Shown here: one piece after another, positions 30,150 through 40,345 of the stretch
Position numbering within the stretch: the stretch's first letter is position 1
Layout: the number at the start of each line of letters is the position of its first letter
Source of the DNA: Geothrix paludis
GTDB taxonomy: Bacteria; Acidobacteriota; Holophagae; Holophagales; Holophagaceae
Assembly: GCF_022808815.1 (NCBI RefSeq)
Contig: NZ_JAKZLC010000001.1
Span: forward strand, 744,001 to 808,000
DNA: 64,000 nt
Direction of reading: 5' to 3'
The notes under the pieces: generated by a model
The model's input: only the letters and a program-made list of their open reading frames with translations
Told to the model about the DNA's origin: nothing
The model's database searches: none
Position numbers and translations under genes: made by a program

Positions 30150-31718
30150 CTACCGGCGTCGACGCTGGGAGGCCGGAGGAATCTTGAGTTCCTCGCGGTA
30201 CTTGTTCACCGTGCGGCGGGCCACCTTGATGCCGTCCCGCTCGAGCAGGCCGGCGATGGCCTCGTCGGACAGCGGCTTGGCAGGGTCCTCGGCCTGCACG
30301 AACGCCTTGATGCGATGTTTGACCACGGTGGCGGAGATGTCCGAATCCTTCGGGCGCGCCGAGAAGAAGTAGTTCAGGTCGTAGAGGCCCTGGGGCGTGT
30401 GGATGGTCTTCGCCTTCACCACCCGGCTGATGGTGCTCTCGTGGAAGCCCGTGGCCTCGGCCACGTCGCGCAGCACCATGGGGCGCAGGCTCTCGATGCC
30501 GTGCTCGAGGAATTCCTTCTGGAGTTCCACGATCTGCGCGGAGACCCGCAGCACGGTGCGGTTGCGGTCCTCCACACCCCGGATGAAGTCCCGCGCGCTG
30601 CGGAAGCGCTCACGGATGAAATCCTTGTCGGACTTGGCCTCGCTGGAGGCCAGGAACCGCTGGTAGTCGCCGTTCACACGCAGGCGGGGGAGGCCCTCGT
30701 CGTTGAGGTAGATCTTCCAGTTCCCGTCCTCACCCTTGAGCACCACCACGTCGGGCTTCACCACCCGCTCGCCCTCGGGGTCGAAGGCCCGTCCCGGCGA
30801 AGGGTTGAGGTGCTTGAGCTGATCCATGGCCACGCACAACTCCGCGTCCGTGCAACCCAGGGCGCGGCGCAGCTTGGCGCTGTCCCGCTGGGCCAGCAGG
30901 GCGGAGTGGTCGTGGATGATGCGCACCGCCAGGTCGTCGGGCTCAGCGCCGGCGTGACGGAGCTGGAGCAGCAGGCTCTCCTGCACGGTAAAACAGCCAA
31001 TGCCCGAGGGATCGAACTCCTGGAGCACGTCGAGGGCTCCGCGCAGGGCCTCTTCCGTGACGCCCATGTCCGCCGCCAGCGCGGCGGGCGTGGTCTCCAC
31101 GGAGGGCTGATCCGGATCCAGGCGCAGGAAACCTTTGGGGTCCAGACGGTCGATCAGGCGCTCCACCAGGGCAGCGCGGGGATCCTCATGCTCCAGAGTT
31201 TCGTAGAGCTGACCCACCAGGTGGTCCTGGAGCGATTCATTGGCGCTGAGGCGGTCCTCCCAGGAGAGGCGATCCTCCTCCGGCAGGTTGCTGGTGCGGG
31301 GGAGGTCCTGGTCCCAGCTGTTCTCCGCGCCCAGCTCGGTCTCCTGGACCTGGGCCACGCCCTCTTCAGTGAACTTCTCCAGGTCGCTCTCGGGGTTCAT
31401 CTCACCCGCCGCATCCAGGATCGGTCCCAGATCCATGGTGTCCACCCCTTCGGGCAGTTCCACGCCCTCGGCGGCCTGGTCGGAGGTGGCTTCCGTCACA
31501 TCCGAATCGCGCCCTTCCTCGATGGCCTCGAGGGTCGGCACCTCGTCGCTGTCGTCGGCCAACTCCAGCAGCGGGTTGTCCTCGAGCTCGCGCTCGATGG
31601 TCTGCGACAGCTCCTGCAGGTTCATCTGCCACAGCTTGAGCTTCAGCTGCATGGCGGGTGTCAGCGCAAGGGTCTGGCTCTGGGCCAGCCGCTGGGAGAG
31701 GTAGGGGCCCGCCGCCAT
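30150..31718 (-). CDS. rpoN: RNA polymerase sigma-54 factor
   Basis: The 522-residue protein has the three sigma-54 regions: a glutamine/leucine-rich activator-interacting region I (residues 1-~55, LKLKLWQMNLQELSQTIERELEDNPLLEL), an acidic region II, and the core-binding/DNA-binding region III with the HTH (DVAEATGFHESTISRVVKAK) and the exact RpoN box ARRTVNKYRE near the C-terminus. Sigma-54 recognises -24/-12 promoters and needs an AAA+ activator. A candidate sigma-54 promoter lies in this window at 51791-51810. Its ATG shares one base with the lptB stop. Confidence 0.96.
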   Translation of the reverse strand: MAAGPYLSQRLAQSQTLALTPAMQLKLKLWQMNLQELSQTIERELEDNPLLELADDSDEVPTLEAIEEGRDSDVTEATSDQAAEGVELPEGVDTMDLGPILDAAGEMNPESDLEKFTEEGVAQVQETELGAENSWDQDLPRTSNLPEEDRLSWEDRLSANESLQDHLVGQLYETLEHEDPRAALVERLIDRLDPKGFLRLDPDQPSVETTPAALAADMGVTEEALRGALDVLQEFDPSGIGCFTVQESLLLQLRHAGAEPDDLAVRIIHDHSALLAQRDSAKLRRALGCTDAELCVAMDQLKHLNPSPGRAFDPEGERVVKPDVVVLKGEDGNWKIYLNDEGLPRLRVNGDYQRFLASSEAKSDKDFIRERFRSARDFIRGVEDRNRTVLRVSAQIVELQKEFLEHGIESLRPMVLRDVAEATGFHESTISRVVKAKTIHTPQGLYDLNYFFSARPKDSDISATVVKHRIKAFVQAEDPAKPLSDEAIAGLLERDGIKVARRTVNKYREELKIPPASQRRRR

Positions 31719-32455
31719 CAGTCCAACCTGAACCGGTCGCCCAGGTAGACCCGGCGGATGTCCGGATCCTCTGCGATCTCGCTGGGCAAGCCGTGTTTCA
31801 TGATCATCCCGTCCGCCAAGATATAGGCCCTGTCGGCGATCTGCAAGGTCTCGCGGACATTGTGATCCGTGATGAGAACGCCAATGCCTCGCGCCTTGAG
31901 GTCATCGATGAGGCCCTGGATCTCCAGCACGGACTTGGGATCCACGCCGGCGAAGGGCTCGTCCAGGAGCATGATCCGAGGTTCGGTCACGAGGGCGCGC
32001 GCCAGCTCGCAACGCCGCCGCTCGCCGCCGGAGAGGCTCATGCCCAGCGTGTCGCGCACCTTGCCCAGGTGAAAATCGGCCAGAAGCCGTTCACAGCGGT
32101 CCTTCTGCTCCGCCTTCGGGATGGGCTGCAATTCCGCCAGCGCCATGAGATTTTCCCACACCGTCAAACCCCTGAACACGCTGGATTCCTGAGCCAGGTA
32201 GCCGATGCCCAGCCGCGCCCGCCGGTGCATGGGCAGGGCCGTCACATCCTGGCCCAGCCAGCGGATGCCGCCGCGGTCCGGCGCCTCCACGCCCACCACC
32301 ATGTAGAAGGTCGTCGTCTTGCCCGCGCCGTTCGGCCCCAGCAGCCCCACCACTTCGCCCATGCCCACACAGAGGCTCACGTCCCGCACCACGGTGCGGT
32401 CACCATATCGCTTCTGGAGGTTCACGGCCTCGAGGCAGGGGGTGGGCTCTGTCAT
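31718..32455 (-). CDS. lptB: LPS export ABC transporter ATP-binding protein
   Basis: LptB powers extraction of LPS from the inner membrane with LptFG. The 245-residue ATPase has Walker [11 protein letters not shown]-loop [13 protein letters not shown] (LptB-typical), signature [15 protein letters not shown], Walker [14 protein letters not shown] and switch ITDHNV. Its length and the C-terminal [11 protein letters not shown] match LptB. It is followed by rpoN with a one-base overlap. Upstream on the same strand is a BNR protein and then a LptC/LptA-like gene, rather than canonical lptA directly. Confidence 0.95.
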   Translation of the reverse strand: MTEPTPCLEAVNLQKRYGDRTVVRDVSLCVGMGEVVGLLGPNGAGKTTTFYMVVGVEAPDRGGIRWLGQDVTALPMHRRARLGIGYLAQESSVFRGLTVWENLMALAELQPIPKAEQKDRCERLLADFHLGKVRDTLGMSLSGGERRRCELARALVTEPRIMLLDEPFAGVDPKSVLEIQGLIDDLKARGIGVLITDHNVRETLQIADRAYILADGMIMKHGLPSEIAEDPDIRRVYLGDRFRLD

Positions 32456-32532
32456 GGTTCTATCAGAACATACTGGCCCGCCTGATGGCGCCGAGGGCGC
32501 GCGCCGTGGCCAGCGCGCGGAAGGAGAAAGCT

Positions 32533-35500
32533 TCAGGGGAGGGCGCGGCCCGGGGTGTATGGGGCCTTGGCGGCATCCAGGGCGTCCTCCAGGGCCTTGA
32601 GGGCTCCCGAAGCCGTCTCGAACCGTCCCTGGAAGGCCTTAAGGCCCTCCTCGGCCCAGGCCAGGTTCTGGCGCTGGGTGCCGGTGGGAAGCTGCGTGGT
32701 GGCCCACACACTGCCGGTCACCTCTCGGATGCGACCCACGATGCCCGGGGCCGTGGGCTCCTGGTACCTGGCCACGGTGGCGTCTCCGCTCAGGAGGGTG
32801 CGCAGGTCCTTCAGCTCCCGATGGAGCTTCCTCGCCTGCTCCAGCCGCGTCGCATCGGCGGCAGGCGTCTCCAGCAGCGCCTTGCGAACGAAATCGAGGC
32901 GGGTCTGGGCCTCGCTCAGCCGCTCGGAAGCGCCCATGGCTCGGCGCTGGGCCTCGCCCATGCGGGCGCAAAAGGCACTGTACTCAGTCCACTGGGCTGC
33001 GGTGAGGCGGTCGGCGTCGAGGGGTTTCACGTCGAACGCGACGGGACCCGCCACGGGCTTCAGCACGCCATCCACCTGGAAGGAGAGGGTGGCCTGGTAG
33101 CGCCCCGGCGCCGCCAGGGCGCCATGATCGCCGTAGTCCCAGGGATCCCGGTCGCCCGCGGCCTTCAGGCGGATGGGAGACGGGTCCTGGAGGCGGAGGT
33201 CCCACGCCAGGCGGTGAAGCCCCTTCTCGGGCTTCGCGGCGAGGCGCCGGACGACCTGCCCGTCTCCCGCGGCGATGGTCAGCACCACCGCGGGCGGGAT
33301 CTCCCGGTCCTCGGCGCGGAGCGCGTCCCAGGCTGGAATGGCGGGATCCTGGCCGGCCTTGGTGGCTTCCTTCTCCTTCTCGTGGCGCTGGCCCTTCAGC
33401 GTCTTCAGTTCCTCCTTCACGTGGTAGGTGAAGACCGCGCCGAAGGGCGGATTGGGCGAGAGGAATAGCGAGTCGCCCTGGAAGGATTTCCCGGGCCCGC
33501 CGAACGGGACGGCGGGGATGTAGGCCTGGGCGGGCCTCAAGCCGTAGAGGTGCGCTTCGGTCGCAAAGTCCTCCGGCTTGGCCTCGCGCAGGGCGGTCAG
33601 GTCGTCGAGGATGAAGAAGCCGCGCCCGAACGTGGCCACCACCAGATCGCCCTCCCGCTCTTGGATGGCCAGGTCCTTCACGGCGATGTTCGGCAGCTTG
33701 GAGAACTTCGACCAGGACTTGCCGGCGTCGAGGCTGAAGAAGAGGCCGAACTCCGTGCCGCAGTAGAGCAGGCCCTCCCGGGCCGGGTCCTCGCGCACAG
33801 TGTAGACACTGCCCCGCTCGGGGAGCCCGGCGGCGATGGATTCCCAAGTGCGCCCACGGTCCCGGGAGCGCAGCAGGTAGGGCCGGAAGTCGCCCGTCTT
33901 GTGGTTGTCGAAGGCCGCGTACACGGTGCCGGCCTGGTGGGGGCTCGCCGACAGGCAGGAGACGTAGGTCAGGTCGGGCACGCCGGGGAAGCGGTCCGTC
34001 TTGAGCCAGGCCTTGCCGCCGTCTTCGCTGACCTGGAGCAGGCCATCGTCCGTGCCCACATAGAGCAGGCCCTCCGCTTTGGGACTCTCCGCCAGCGAAA
34101 CGATGTTGCCGAAGAAGCTGGTGGAGGTGTTGCGGGCCACGGCATCCACGCCCCACACCTTGTCCATGATCTTCAGGCGGCTGCGGTCGATCTTCCGCGT
34201 CAGGTCCGGGCTCACGGCGGCCCAATTGTCGCCGCGGTCATCGCTGCGGAAGAGCTTCTGGGCGGCAAAGTAGAGGCGCTTCCCGCTGTGGGGACTGATC
34301 AGCAGCGGCGCGTCCCAGTTCCAGCGGAAGGGCTCCTCGCCGGGCGCGGGCTGGGGTTGGAGTTCCACCCGCTCGCCCGTGCGGCGATCGAAGCGGGCCA
34401 GGCCGCCGTACTGGCTTTCGGAGTACACGGTGTTCGGATCGTCCGGATCCACCTGGCTGTAGAACCCGTCCCCGCCCTGGGTCACGAACCAGTCCTGGTT
34501 GGTGGAGCCGTGCAGGTTCCGCGTGCGGCTGGGACCGCCCATGGAGAAGTTGTCCTGGGTGCCGCCGTAGATGGTGTAGAAGGGCTTCGCGTTGTCGACG
34601 GCCACCCGGTAGTACTGGATGACCGGCAGGTTGGCGGTGAAGATCCAGGTGGCGCCCCGGTCCCGGCTCTCGTACAGGCCTCCGTCGCATCCGGAGAGCA
34701 GGTGCTCGCTGTTCGCGGGGTCGATCCACAGCGCGTGGTTGTCCACATGCTTGTGCTTCTCCCCCACGCGGCGCCAGGTCTTGCCGCCGTCCTCGGTCAC
34801 CTGCATCCAGGTGTCCATGGAATACACGCGCTGGGGATCCTTCGGGTCGCAGAAGAGTTCCTGGTAGTACTGCGCGCTGCCGGAGACCTGCTCGTTGCGG
34901 CGCTCCCAGGTGCGGCCTCCATCCTTGCTCCGGAAGAAGCCGCCGGCCTTGTTGGCGGCCTCGATGGTGGCGTAGACCGTGTCCGGCTCGCCTTCGGGAA
35001 CCGCCAGGCCGATGCGGCCCATGTCCTCCTTAGGCAGGCCATCCTTGAGCCGGGTCCAGGTCTGGCCGCCATCCAGGCTCTTGTGGATGCCGCTGCCCGG
35101 GCCGCCGTCGATCATGCCCCAGACGTGGCGCCGACGCTGGTAGGTGGCCGCGTAGAGGACGTCGGGATGCCGCGGATCCATCACCACGTCGGTGACGCCC
35201 GTGTGCGCGTCGACCGTCAGCACAACCTTCCAGGTCTTGCCGCCGTCGGTGGTCTTGTAGAGCCCGCGCTCCCCGCCGTCGTTCCAGAGGGGCCCCTGCG
35301 CAGCCACGAAGACCACCTGGCTGTTGCGCGGATCCACGAGGATCTTCGCGATGTGCTCGCTGGTCTTGAGCCCCATGTTCTCCCAGTGCTTCCCGCCGTC
35401 AAGGCTGCGGTACACGCCGTCGCCATAGGCCACCGAGCGCTGGGAGTTGTTCTCGCCGGTGCCCACCCACACCGTGTTCGGGTCATGGGGGTCCACGGTC

Positions 35501-35799
35501 ACGCACCCGATGGAGAAAGAACCTTCTTTGTCGAAGAGGGGCGTCCAGGTGGCGCCGGCGTTCACGGTCTTCCAGACCCCGCCGGAGGCCACGGCCACGT
35601 ACCAGGTGTCCGGCCTGTGGGGATCGACGGCGATGTCCGACACCCGTCCCGACGTGACCGCCGGCCCCAGATTCCGGAGGGGCATGTCCACCAGGGGCGA
35701 GTCCTTCCGGGCCTGCGCGGCCTTGGACGGCGGGGCAGCCAGCACCGGCACGACCGCCAGAAGAAGGGCCAGGGATGGCAGGGACCGGAACCGGTTCAT
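32533..35799 (-). CDS. Large secreted Asp-box (BNR / sortilin-like) beta-propeller protein
   Basis: This 1088-residue protein starts with a signal peptide ([17 protein letters not shown]). Residues ~40-740 hold many Asp-box repeats of the SxDxGxxW form, for example [50 protein letters not shown] and [13 protein letters not shown], building one or two propellers. The C-terminal ~300 residues include a beta-sandwich-like part ([34 protein letters not shown]) and a helical end. Such proteins are abundant in Acidobacteriota and often labelled glycosyl hydrolase, but no catalytic residues can be named. It interrupts the lpt-rpoN cluster, with 77 bases to lptB. Confidence 0.85.
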   Translation of the reverse strand: MNRFRSLPSLALLLAVVPVLAAPPSKAAQARKDSPLVDMPLRNLGPAVTSGRVSDIAVDPHRPDTWYVAVASGGVWKTVNAGATWTPLFDKEGSFSIGCVTVDPHDPNTVWVGTGENNSQRSVAYGDGVYRSLDGGKHWENMGLKTSEHIAKILVDPRNSQVVFVAAQGPLWNDGGERGLYKTTDGGKTWKVVLTVDAHTGVTDVVMDPRHPDVLYAATYQRRRHVWGMIDGGPGSGIHKSLDGGQTWTRLKDGLPKEDMGRIGLAVPEGEPDTVYATIEAANKAGGFFRSKDGGRTWERRNEQVSGSAQYYQELFCDPKDPQRVYSMDTWMQVTEDGGKTWRRVGEKHKHVDNHALWIDPANSEHLLSGCDGGLYESRDRGATWIFTANLPVIQYYRVAVDNAKPFYTIYGGTQDNFSMGGPSRTRNLHGSTNQDWFVTQGGDGFYSQVDPDDPNTVYSESQYGGLARFDRRTGERVELQPQPAPGEEPFRWNWDAPLLISPHSGKRLYFAAQKLFRSDDRGDNWAAVSPDLTRKIDRSRLKIMDKVWGVDAVARNTSTSFFGNIVSLAESPKAEGLLYVGTDDGLLQVSEDGGKAWLKTDRFPGVPDLTYVSCLSASPHQAGTVYAAFDNHKTGDFRPYLLRSRDRGRTWESIAAGLPERGSVYTVREDPAREGLLYCGTEFGLFFSLDAGKSWSKFSKLPNIAVKDLAIQEREGDLVVATFGRGFFILDDLTALREAKPEDFATEAHLYGLRPAQAYIPAVPFGGPGKSFQGDSLFLSPNPPFGAVFTYHVKEELKTLKGQRHEKEKEATKAGQDPAIPAWDALRAEDREIPPAVVLTIAAGDGQVVRRLAAKPEKGLHRLAWDLRLQDPSPIRLKAAGDRDPWDYGDHGALAAPGRYQATLSFQVDGVLKPVAGPVAFDVKPLDADRLTAAQWTEYSAFCARMGEAQRRAMGASERLSEAQTRLDFVRKALLETPAADATRLEQARKLHRELKDLRTLLSGDATVARYQEPTAPGIVGRIREVTGSVWATTQLPTGTQRQNLAWAEEGLKAFQGRFETASGALKALEDALDAAKAPYTPGRALP

Positions 35800-35851
35800 G
35801 GTGCCTCCTAATACGATGTCTAATCCATCATGCCCGAGACCGGCCGGGGAT

Positions 35852-37600
35852 TCACCACCCGGGTCCCGCGCCCTTGCCGCGCACGCGGCCCTGCCATTTG
35901 GCCGTCTGGGTTCCGGGCTCGAGATCGAGGGCCTCGCCCTGCCCTTCGCCGAGGCGGCCCTTGAGCGTGACGGCGCCCTGGGCCTGGATCAGCTTCGCCG
36001 TGCGGTCCGGCCCCACGATGACCGTCACCCTGTCCGCCGCCAGACGCCAACCCTGACCCTGGCACTCCACGCCGCCGCTGAGCAGGATCTTCTGGCCTTC
36101 GCTCTGTCCCTGTTCAGCCCGCAGGTACAGGTCCCCGTCCGCCGCGGCCAGGGTGCCGTTCAGGCCTTCCGGGAAGGTCACCGTCTCGCCCTTCCTGAGG
36201 ATGCGCGGGCCGGACAGGCGCTCCCGCAGGCGGCTCCAGCCCGCGGGCCTGCCCGTGAGCGTCCAGAGCGTGTCTTCCCAGACAAGCCGGGCCCCCCGCA
36301 GATTGCCTCCGGAGAACAGGTTCACCTGCACCGGCCCTTCGATGGTCCAGGAGCGGGGATCGCCCTGCCCCGCCCCGCCACTGAAGGTCCCGTCCTCGCC
36401 GCGGCCCAGCACCGGCGCCTGGAGCTTCCAGCGCCTAGTGGCCCGCTCCACGGAGATGCGGGGGGAGGACAGGTTCCGCCGCCCCCAGGTGAGGATCGGA
36501 TGCCCCTCCGCCACGGCATGACCCACGGGCAGGGACTCGGGGAGGTCGCCGCCCGGCTTTTCCCGCATGAGCACCCGCGGGGCCCGCAGCACGAGGCGCT
36601 GGCCATCCATGGGCTGGTCCCACACCACGTTGCCTTCCAGACGCAGCCCGGCGGGTGTCCACCGGGCGCCCTCGGTGGAGAGGAGTTCCTCGCCCTCGGG
36701 CCCCGCGCGTCGGGCCCGGAAGGCGCGGAACTCCACCTGCTGGAAGGTCGCCCCCGGCGCGGGCCGCGGTGCCACGCCGCCCTTGGCGTCGCCGTGCCAG
36801 CCATCGGAGCGTTCGAAGGACAGGGGACCCGGCCAGGTGACCATGTCCGGGGTCAGGTCCGCCACCGAGGCCTGGAGCGATCCTTCGGTCAGGCGGGCCT
36901 TCACGCCCTCCAGATGGCCCGTCTGGAAGCCGGGCATGGCCCAGAGCCGCTCGGCCTCCATGGCCTGGAGGGTGGCCGGCCCGGCCCCGGCCGGAGGGGC
37001 CTGCCAGCGCACGGGGCCCTGGTCTACGCGGAAGCGGCCGTCCGCCTCGCGCCGCCACCCGGCGGGCAGGTTCCAGACGCCCCGGGCGGAGCCCTCCAGG
37101 GCCTCCCAGCGCAGGGGCGCCAGGCCCTCCCATTCCCCCCCGACCCAGCGCAGGGCGGGGCCGGCGTTCTCTACGCGGCCCTTGCCCAGGAGCGCTTTGG
37201 TGCCCGGGTCGGCCACTTCCAGGTCCAGTGGACCCTCGAGCGTCCACACTCCCGCCTGGCGGTGAGCCTTAGGCGACAACATGCGCCACTGTCCGGTCTG
37301 CTCATCCAGGCGGCCGGTCACCGTCTCCAGGTGCAGGTCCTCTTCCGAGCCTTCGATGGTCCGGTAGGTCAGCACCATGCGGTTGGGCCCCAGCTGCTCC
37401 GTGAGCGTCCCCAGGGTGCCCTTGGTGCCCGCGCCGAAGAGGGGATCGCCGCTCGCGGTCCGTCCGGGCATGCCTTCGTTGCCCACCACCAGGAAACGCA
37501 GGGTGAAGCCCAGGGTTCCCGCCGCCAGGGCCCAGCCGAGGCCCCGCCAGAGGGGGTGCCGCGCAGGGGGGAGATCCTGGAGCAGAGCCCGGACCTTCAT
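35852..37600 (-). CDS. LptC/LptA-like (OstA-type) LPS transport protein, unusually long
   Basis: This 582-residue protein has an N-terminal membrane anchor (residues ~17-38, PLWRGLGWALAAGTLGFTLRFLVVG) and an almost entirely beta-rich remainder with repeated phrases typical of the LptA/LptC jellyroll (HLETVTGRLDEQTGQWRML, LRLEGNVVWDQPMDGQRL, ILLSGGVECQGQGWRLAADRVTV, LIQAQGAVTLKGRLGEGQGEALDL). LptC is normally ~190 residues and LptA ~180, so this could combine both or contain extra jellyroll repeats. It sits two genes before lptB in the same orientation and overlaps recJ by 4 bases. Assignment rests on pattern and context, not on a single diagnostic motif. Confidence 0.65.
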   Translation of the reverse strand: MKVRALLQDLPPARHPLWRGLGWALAAGTLGFTLRFLVVGNEGMPGRTASGDPLFGAGTKGTLGTLTEQLGPNRMVLTYRTIEGSEEDLHLETVTGRLDEQTGQWRMLSPKAHRQAGVWTLEGPLDLEVADPGTKALLGKGRVENAGPALRWVGGEWEGLAPLRWEALEGSARGVWNLPAGWRREADGRFRVDQGPVRWQAPPAGAGPATLQAMEAERLWAMPGFQTGHLEGVKARLTEGSLQASVADLTPDMVTWPGPLSFERSDGWHGDAKGGVAPRPAPGATFQQVEFRAFRARRAGPEGEELLSTEGARWTPAGLRLEGNVVWDQPMDGQRLVLRAPRVLMREKPGGDLPESLPVGHAVAEGHPILTWGRRNLSSPRISVERATRRWKLQAPVLGRGEDGTFSGGAGQGDPRSWTIEGPVQVNLFSGGNLRGARLVWEDTLWTLTGRPAGWSRLRERLSGPRILRKGETVTFPEGLNGTLAAADGDLYLRAEQGQSEGQKILLSGGVECQGQGWRLAADRVTVIVGPDRTAKLIQAQGAVTLKGRLGEGQGEALDLEPGTQTAKWQGRVRGKGAGPGW

Positions 37601-39279
37601 GGCGCCATCTCCCCGAGCGGGGCGTCCACCAGCCAGGAGCGGCCCCAGCGGGCGCTGCCCTGGGGCGTGGCGGACACGCAGAGCCGATCTCCCACTCGCG
37701 GCTGCGCAGGGCGCGCGTGGCCGGCGAACCAGGTGACGGGATCCGCCAGGCCCGCCAGGCGCAGCTTCCAGTGATCGGCCCCGAACGAGGACGAGGAGGC
37801 CACCGGACCCTCCAGCCTCACCAGGGGCGGTGCGAACCCCTGGCCGAAGGGCTCCAGGCGGGCCAGATCCGCATCGTCCGGGAGGTCCCCGGGCGCGCCA
37901 TCCACCAGGAGCGGCGGGATCGCTCGTCCCCCGGCCTGGGCCTGCGTGGCCTGGGCCTGGGCGCCCCGCTCCAGGGCCTGGCGGACGAAGGCCAGCCGCG
38001 AGGCCTCGAAGCTGAGGCCTGCGGCCGCGCGATGGCCGCCGCCGCCCAAGATGAAGGGCTGGGCCAGGGCCAGCAACTCGCCGAGGTCATAGCCTTCCGG
38101 AGCCCGCAGGCTGCAGTGCGCCACGCCGTCGATCACCGTGCAGACGCCCGCGGGCCGGCCCGTGGCGCGCATGCGGTGGCCCGCCACGATGCCGATGACG
38201 CCCTTGTGGGCGGTGGGATCCAGCGCCAGGTCGAAGGCCGCGCCGCCCGGGCGCGGCAGGCGGGCCGCCAGCTCCTCCTGGATGGCGCGGCGCTCCTGGT
38301 TGAGGGCCTCCACCCGGGCCATCAGCACCTCGGCCTCGGCAGCGTCCCGCGTGAGCAGGAGGCGCACGGCATCTTCGGCCCCGCCCATGCGACCCACGGC
38401 ATTCAGCCGCGGCGCCAAACCGAAAGCGATGTCCTGCCCGCCCAGGGCACCTTCCTTCTTCGCGGCCCGCAGCAGGGCCGCCAGGCCGGGGCCGTTCTTC
38501 CCGCCCAGGGAATCGAGTCCCCGACGGACCAGCAGGGCGTTCTCGTCCCGCAGCGGCATCACATCCGCCACGGTGCCGGTGGCCACCAGCTTGAGCATCC
38601 CGTCCAGGAAGGCCGCGTCGGCGCCCGTGGGATGGGGCACGGCGCCGAGCAGGGCCTGGGCCAACTTGAAGGCCACGCCCACGCCCGCCAGGAAGGGGTT
38701 GGCATAGCCGTCGAGGTGGGGATGCACCACGGCGCAGGCCGGCGGCAGCTCCGGGCCCAGCGCATGGTGGTCCGTGATCACCCAGTCCAGGCCCAGCTCC
38801 GTGCTGGCGGCCACCTCCGCCACGCTGCGCACGCCGCAATCCACGGAGACGATGAGCCCGGGGTCCCGGGCCTCCTTCAGCTCCCGGATGCAGTCCAGGT
38901 GCAGGCCGTAGCCATCCGAGAACCGGTTGGGGATGAAGAAGGAGACCTCGGCCCCGATCCGCTCCAGGGCCCGCACCAGCAGGGCCGTGGCCGTGACGCC
39001 GTCCACGTCGTAGTCGCCGTAGACCACGATGCGCTCACGGGCTTCCACGGCGCGACGGATGCGCGCCACGGCCGCATCCACGCCCGGCAGCAGGTGCGGG
39101 TCCGTGCTCCGGGACCAGGAAGGATCCAGCCGCCAGCCCAGATCCTCGGGCCGGTCCACGCCCCGCAGCCAGGCCAGCCGCGCCAGGCGCGGCTCCAGGT
39201 TCCAGGCCGCGGCCAGGGCCTTCCAGGGCGACGGCCCCGCCGGGATCTCCCGCCGGAGAGCCCAGATCTTGGCATCCAT
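37597..39279 (-). CDS. recJ: Single-stranded-DNA-specific exonuclease RecJ
   Basis: RecJ degrades ssDNA 5' to 3' in recombination and mismatch repair. The 560-residue protein shows the DHH motifs YGDYDVDGVTATALL, VSVDCGVRSV and ITDHHALGPELP, then FLAGVGVAFKLAQALL and LAPRLNAVGRM. The DHHA1 part has KGVIGIVAGHR and ILGGGGHRAAAGLSFE, and an OB-fold tail follows. Length is typical. ATG 39279 is one base after the accA stop codon on this strand, suggesting cotranscription. Confidence 0.95.
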   Translation of the reverse strand: MDAKIWALRREIPAGPSPWKALAAAWNLEPRLARLAWLRGVDRPEDLGWRLDPSWSRSTDPHLLPGVDAAVARIRRAVEARERIVVYGDYDVDGVTATALLVRALERIGAEVSFFIPNRFSDGYGLHLDCIRELKEARDPGLIVSVDCGVRSVAEVAASTELGLDWVITDHHALGPELPPACAVVHPHLDGYANPFLAGVGVAFKLAQALLGAVPHPTGADAAFLDGMLKLVATGTVADVMPLRDENALLVRRGLDSLGGKNGPGLAALLRAAKKEGALGGQDIAFGLAPRLNAVGRMGGAEDAVRLLLTRDAAEAEVLMARVEALNQERRAIQEELAARLPRPGGAAFDLALDPTAHKGVIGIVAGHRMRATGRPAGVCTVIDGVAHCSLRAPEGYDLGELLALAQPFILGGGGHRAAAGLSFEASRLAFVRQALERGAQAQATQAQAGGRAIPPLLVDGAPGDLPDDADLARLEPFGQGFAPPLVRLEGPVASSSSFGADHWKLRLAGLADPVTWFAGHARPAQPRVGDRLCVSATPQGSARWGRSWLVDAPLGEMAP

Positions 39280-39280
39280 C

Positions 39281-40240
39281 TCAGCCCACGCTGCCCATGC
39301 GGGCGAACTTCTGGTACCGCTCCTCCACCAGCTGCTCGGCGGACAGCTCGGACAGCTCGGAGAAGGCCTCGATGACCGCCTCCTTGAGGGCAGCGGCCGC
39401 GGCGTCGAAATCCGAGTGCGCGCCGCCCAGGGGCTCCTTCACGATGCCGTCGATGACGCCCAGCTCCAGCAGATGCGGGGCCGTGAGCTTGAGGGCCTCG
39501 GCAGCCTTGAAAGCCTGGCTCGCATCCTTCCACAGGATGGAAGCGCAGCCCTCGGGCGAGATCACCGAATAGATGGCGTTCTCCATCATGAGCACGCGGT
39601 CCGCCACGCCCAGGGCCAGAGCCCCGCCGCTACCGCCTTCGCCCAGGACGACGGCCACCACGGGCACTTCGAGCTTGGCCATCTCCAGCAGGTTCCGCGC
39701 GATGGCCTCGGCCTGGCCGCGCTCCTCTGCGTCGACGCCCGGATAGGCGCCCGGCGTGTCGATGAGGCAGAGGACCGGCCGCTGGAACTTCTCGGCCAGC
39801 TTCATGAGGCGAAGGGCCTTGCGGTAGCCCTCGGGCTTGGGCATGCCGAAGTTGCGAAGGATCTTCTGCTTGGTGTCCCGGCCCTTCTGCTGGCCGATGA
39901 TCATGACGGGATTGCCCTCGATCCAGCCCATGCCACCCACGATGGCGGCGTCGTCGCCGAAGCGCCGGTCGCCGTGCAATTCTTCGAAGCGCTCGCAGAT
40001 GCGCTCCAGGTAGTCGAGCGTGTAGGGGCGCTTTGGGTGGCGGGCGAGCTGGGCCCGCTGCCAGTCCGTGAGGTTCGTGAACAGCTCGGCCTTCAGCTTG
40101 TCCAGCTTCTTCTGCAGCTTTTCCCGTTCTTTCGACTGGGAGGGGTCCATCTCCATGGCCCGAATCTGGGCCTCCAGCTCGAGCACCGGCTTTTCCAGCT
40201 GCGAGAGATCCATGGCCTGTTCGGGTGTCGCGTCTTTCAT
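39281..40240 (-). CDS. accA: Acetyl-CoA carboxylase carboxyltransferase subunit alpha
   Basis: AccA with AccD transfers the carboxyl from biotin-BCCP to acetyl-CoA, the committed step of fatty-acid synthesis. From ATG 40240 the protein is 319 residues, the same as E. coli AccA. Conserved blocks are LTDWQRAQLARHPKRPYTLDYL, VMIIGQQKGRDTK, RNFGMPKPEGYRKALRLM, LIDTPGAYPGVDAEERGQ, LGEGGSGGALALGVAD and the SPEGCASILWKD segment. An in-frame ATG at 40255 is less likely. accD and the biotin subunits are elsewhere. It is the first gene of the long leftward cluster. Confidence 0.96.
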   Translation of the reverse strand: MKDATPEQAMDLSQLEKPVLELEAQIRAMEMDPSQSKEREKLQKKLDKLKAELFTNLTDWQRAQLARHPKRPYTLDYLERICERFEELHGDRRFGDDAAIVGGMGWIEGNPVMIIGQQKGRDTKQKILRNFGMPKPEGYRKALRLMKLAEKFQRPVLCLIDTPGAYPGVDAEERGQAEAIARNLLEMAKLEVPVVAVVLGEGGSGGALALGVADRVLMMENAIYSVISPEGCASILWKDASQAFKAAEALKLTAPHLLELGVIDGIVKEPLGGAHSDFDAAAAALKEAVIEAFSELSELSAEQLVEERYQKFARMGSVG

Positions 40241-40345
40241 GTGACCTCGGGTCAAGAAGAGGAACGAACCAGTGTAGCCGAGACTCCGGATTCAGGCTCC
40301 GTGCCGTTCCGGGGCGGTTGAGCGCAGAATCAGGGGGGAGCCGCC

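Noticed and set aside
33550-39375. Plus-strand open frames opposite the BNR, LptC/LptA-like and recJ genes
   Set aside because: They lack motifs and ribosome sites, whereas the minus strand shows repeated Asp-boxes and intact DHH motifs.
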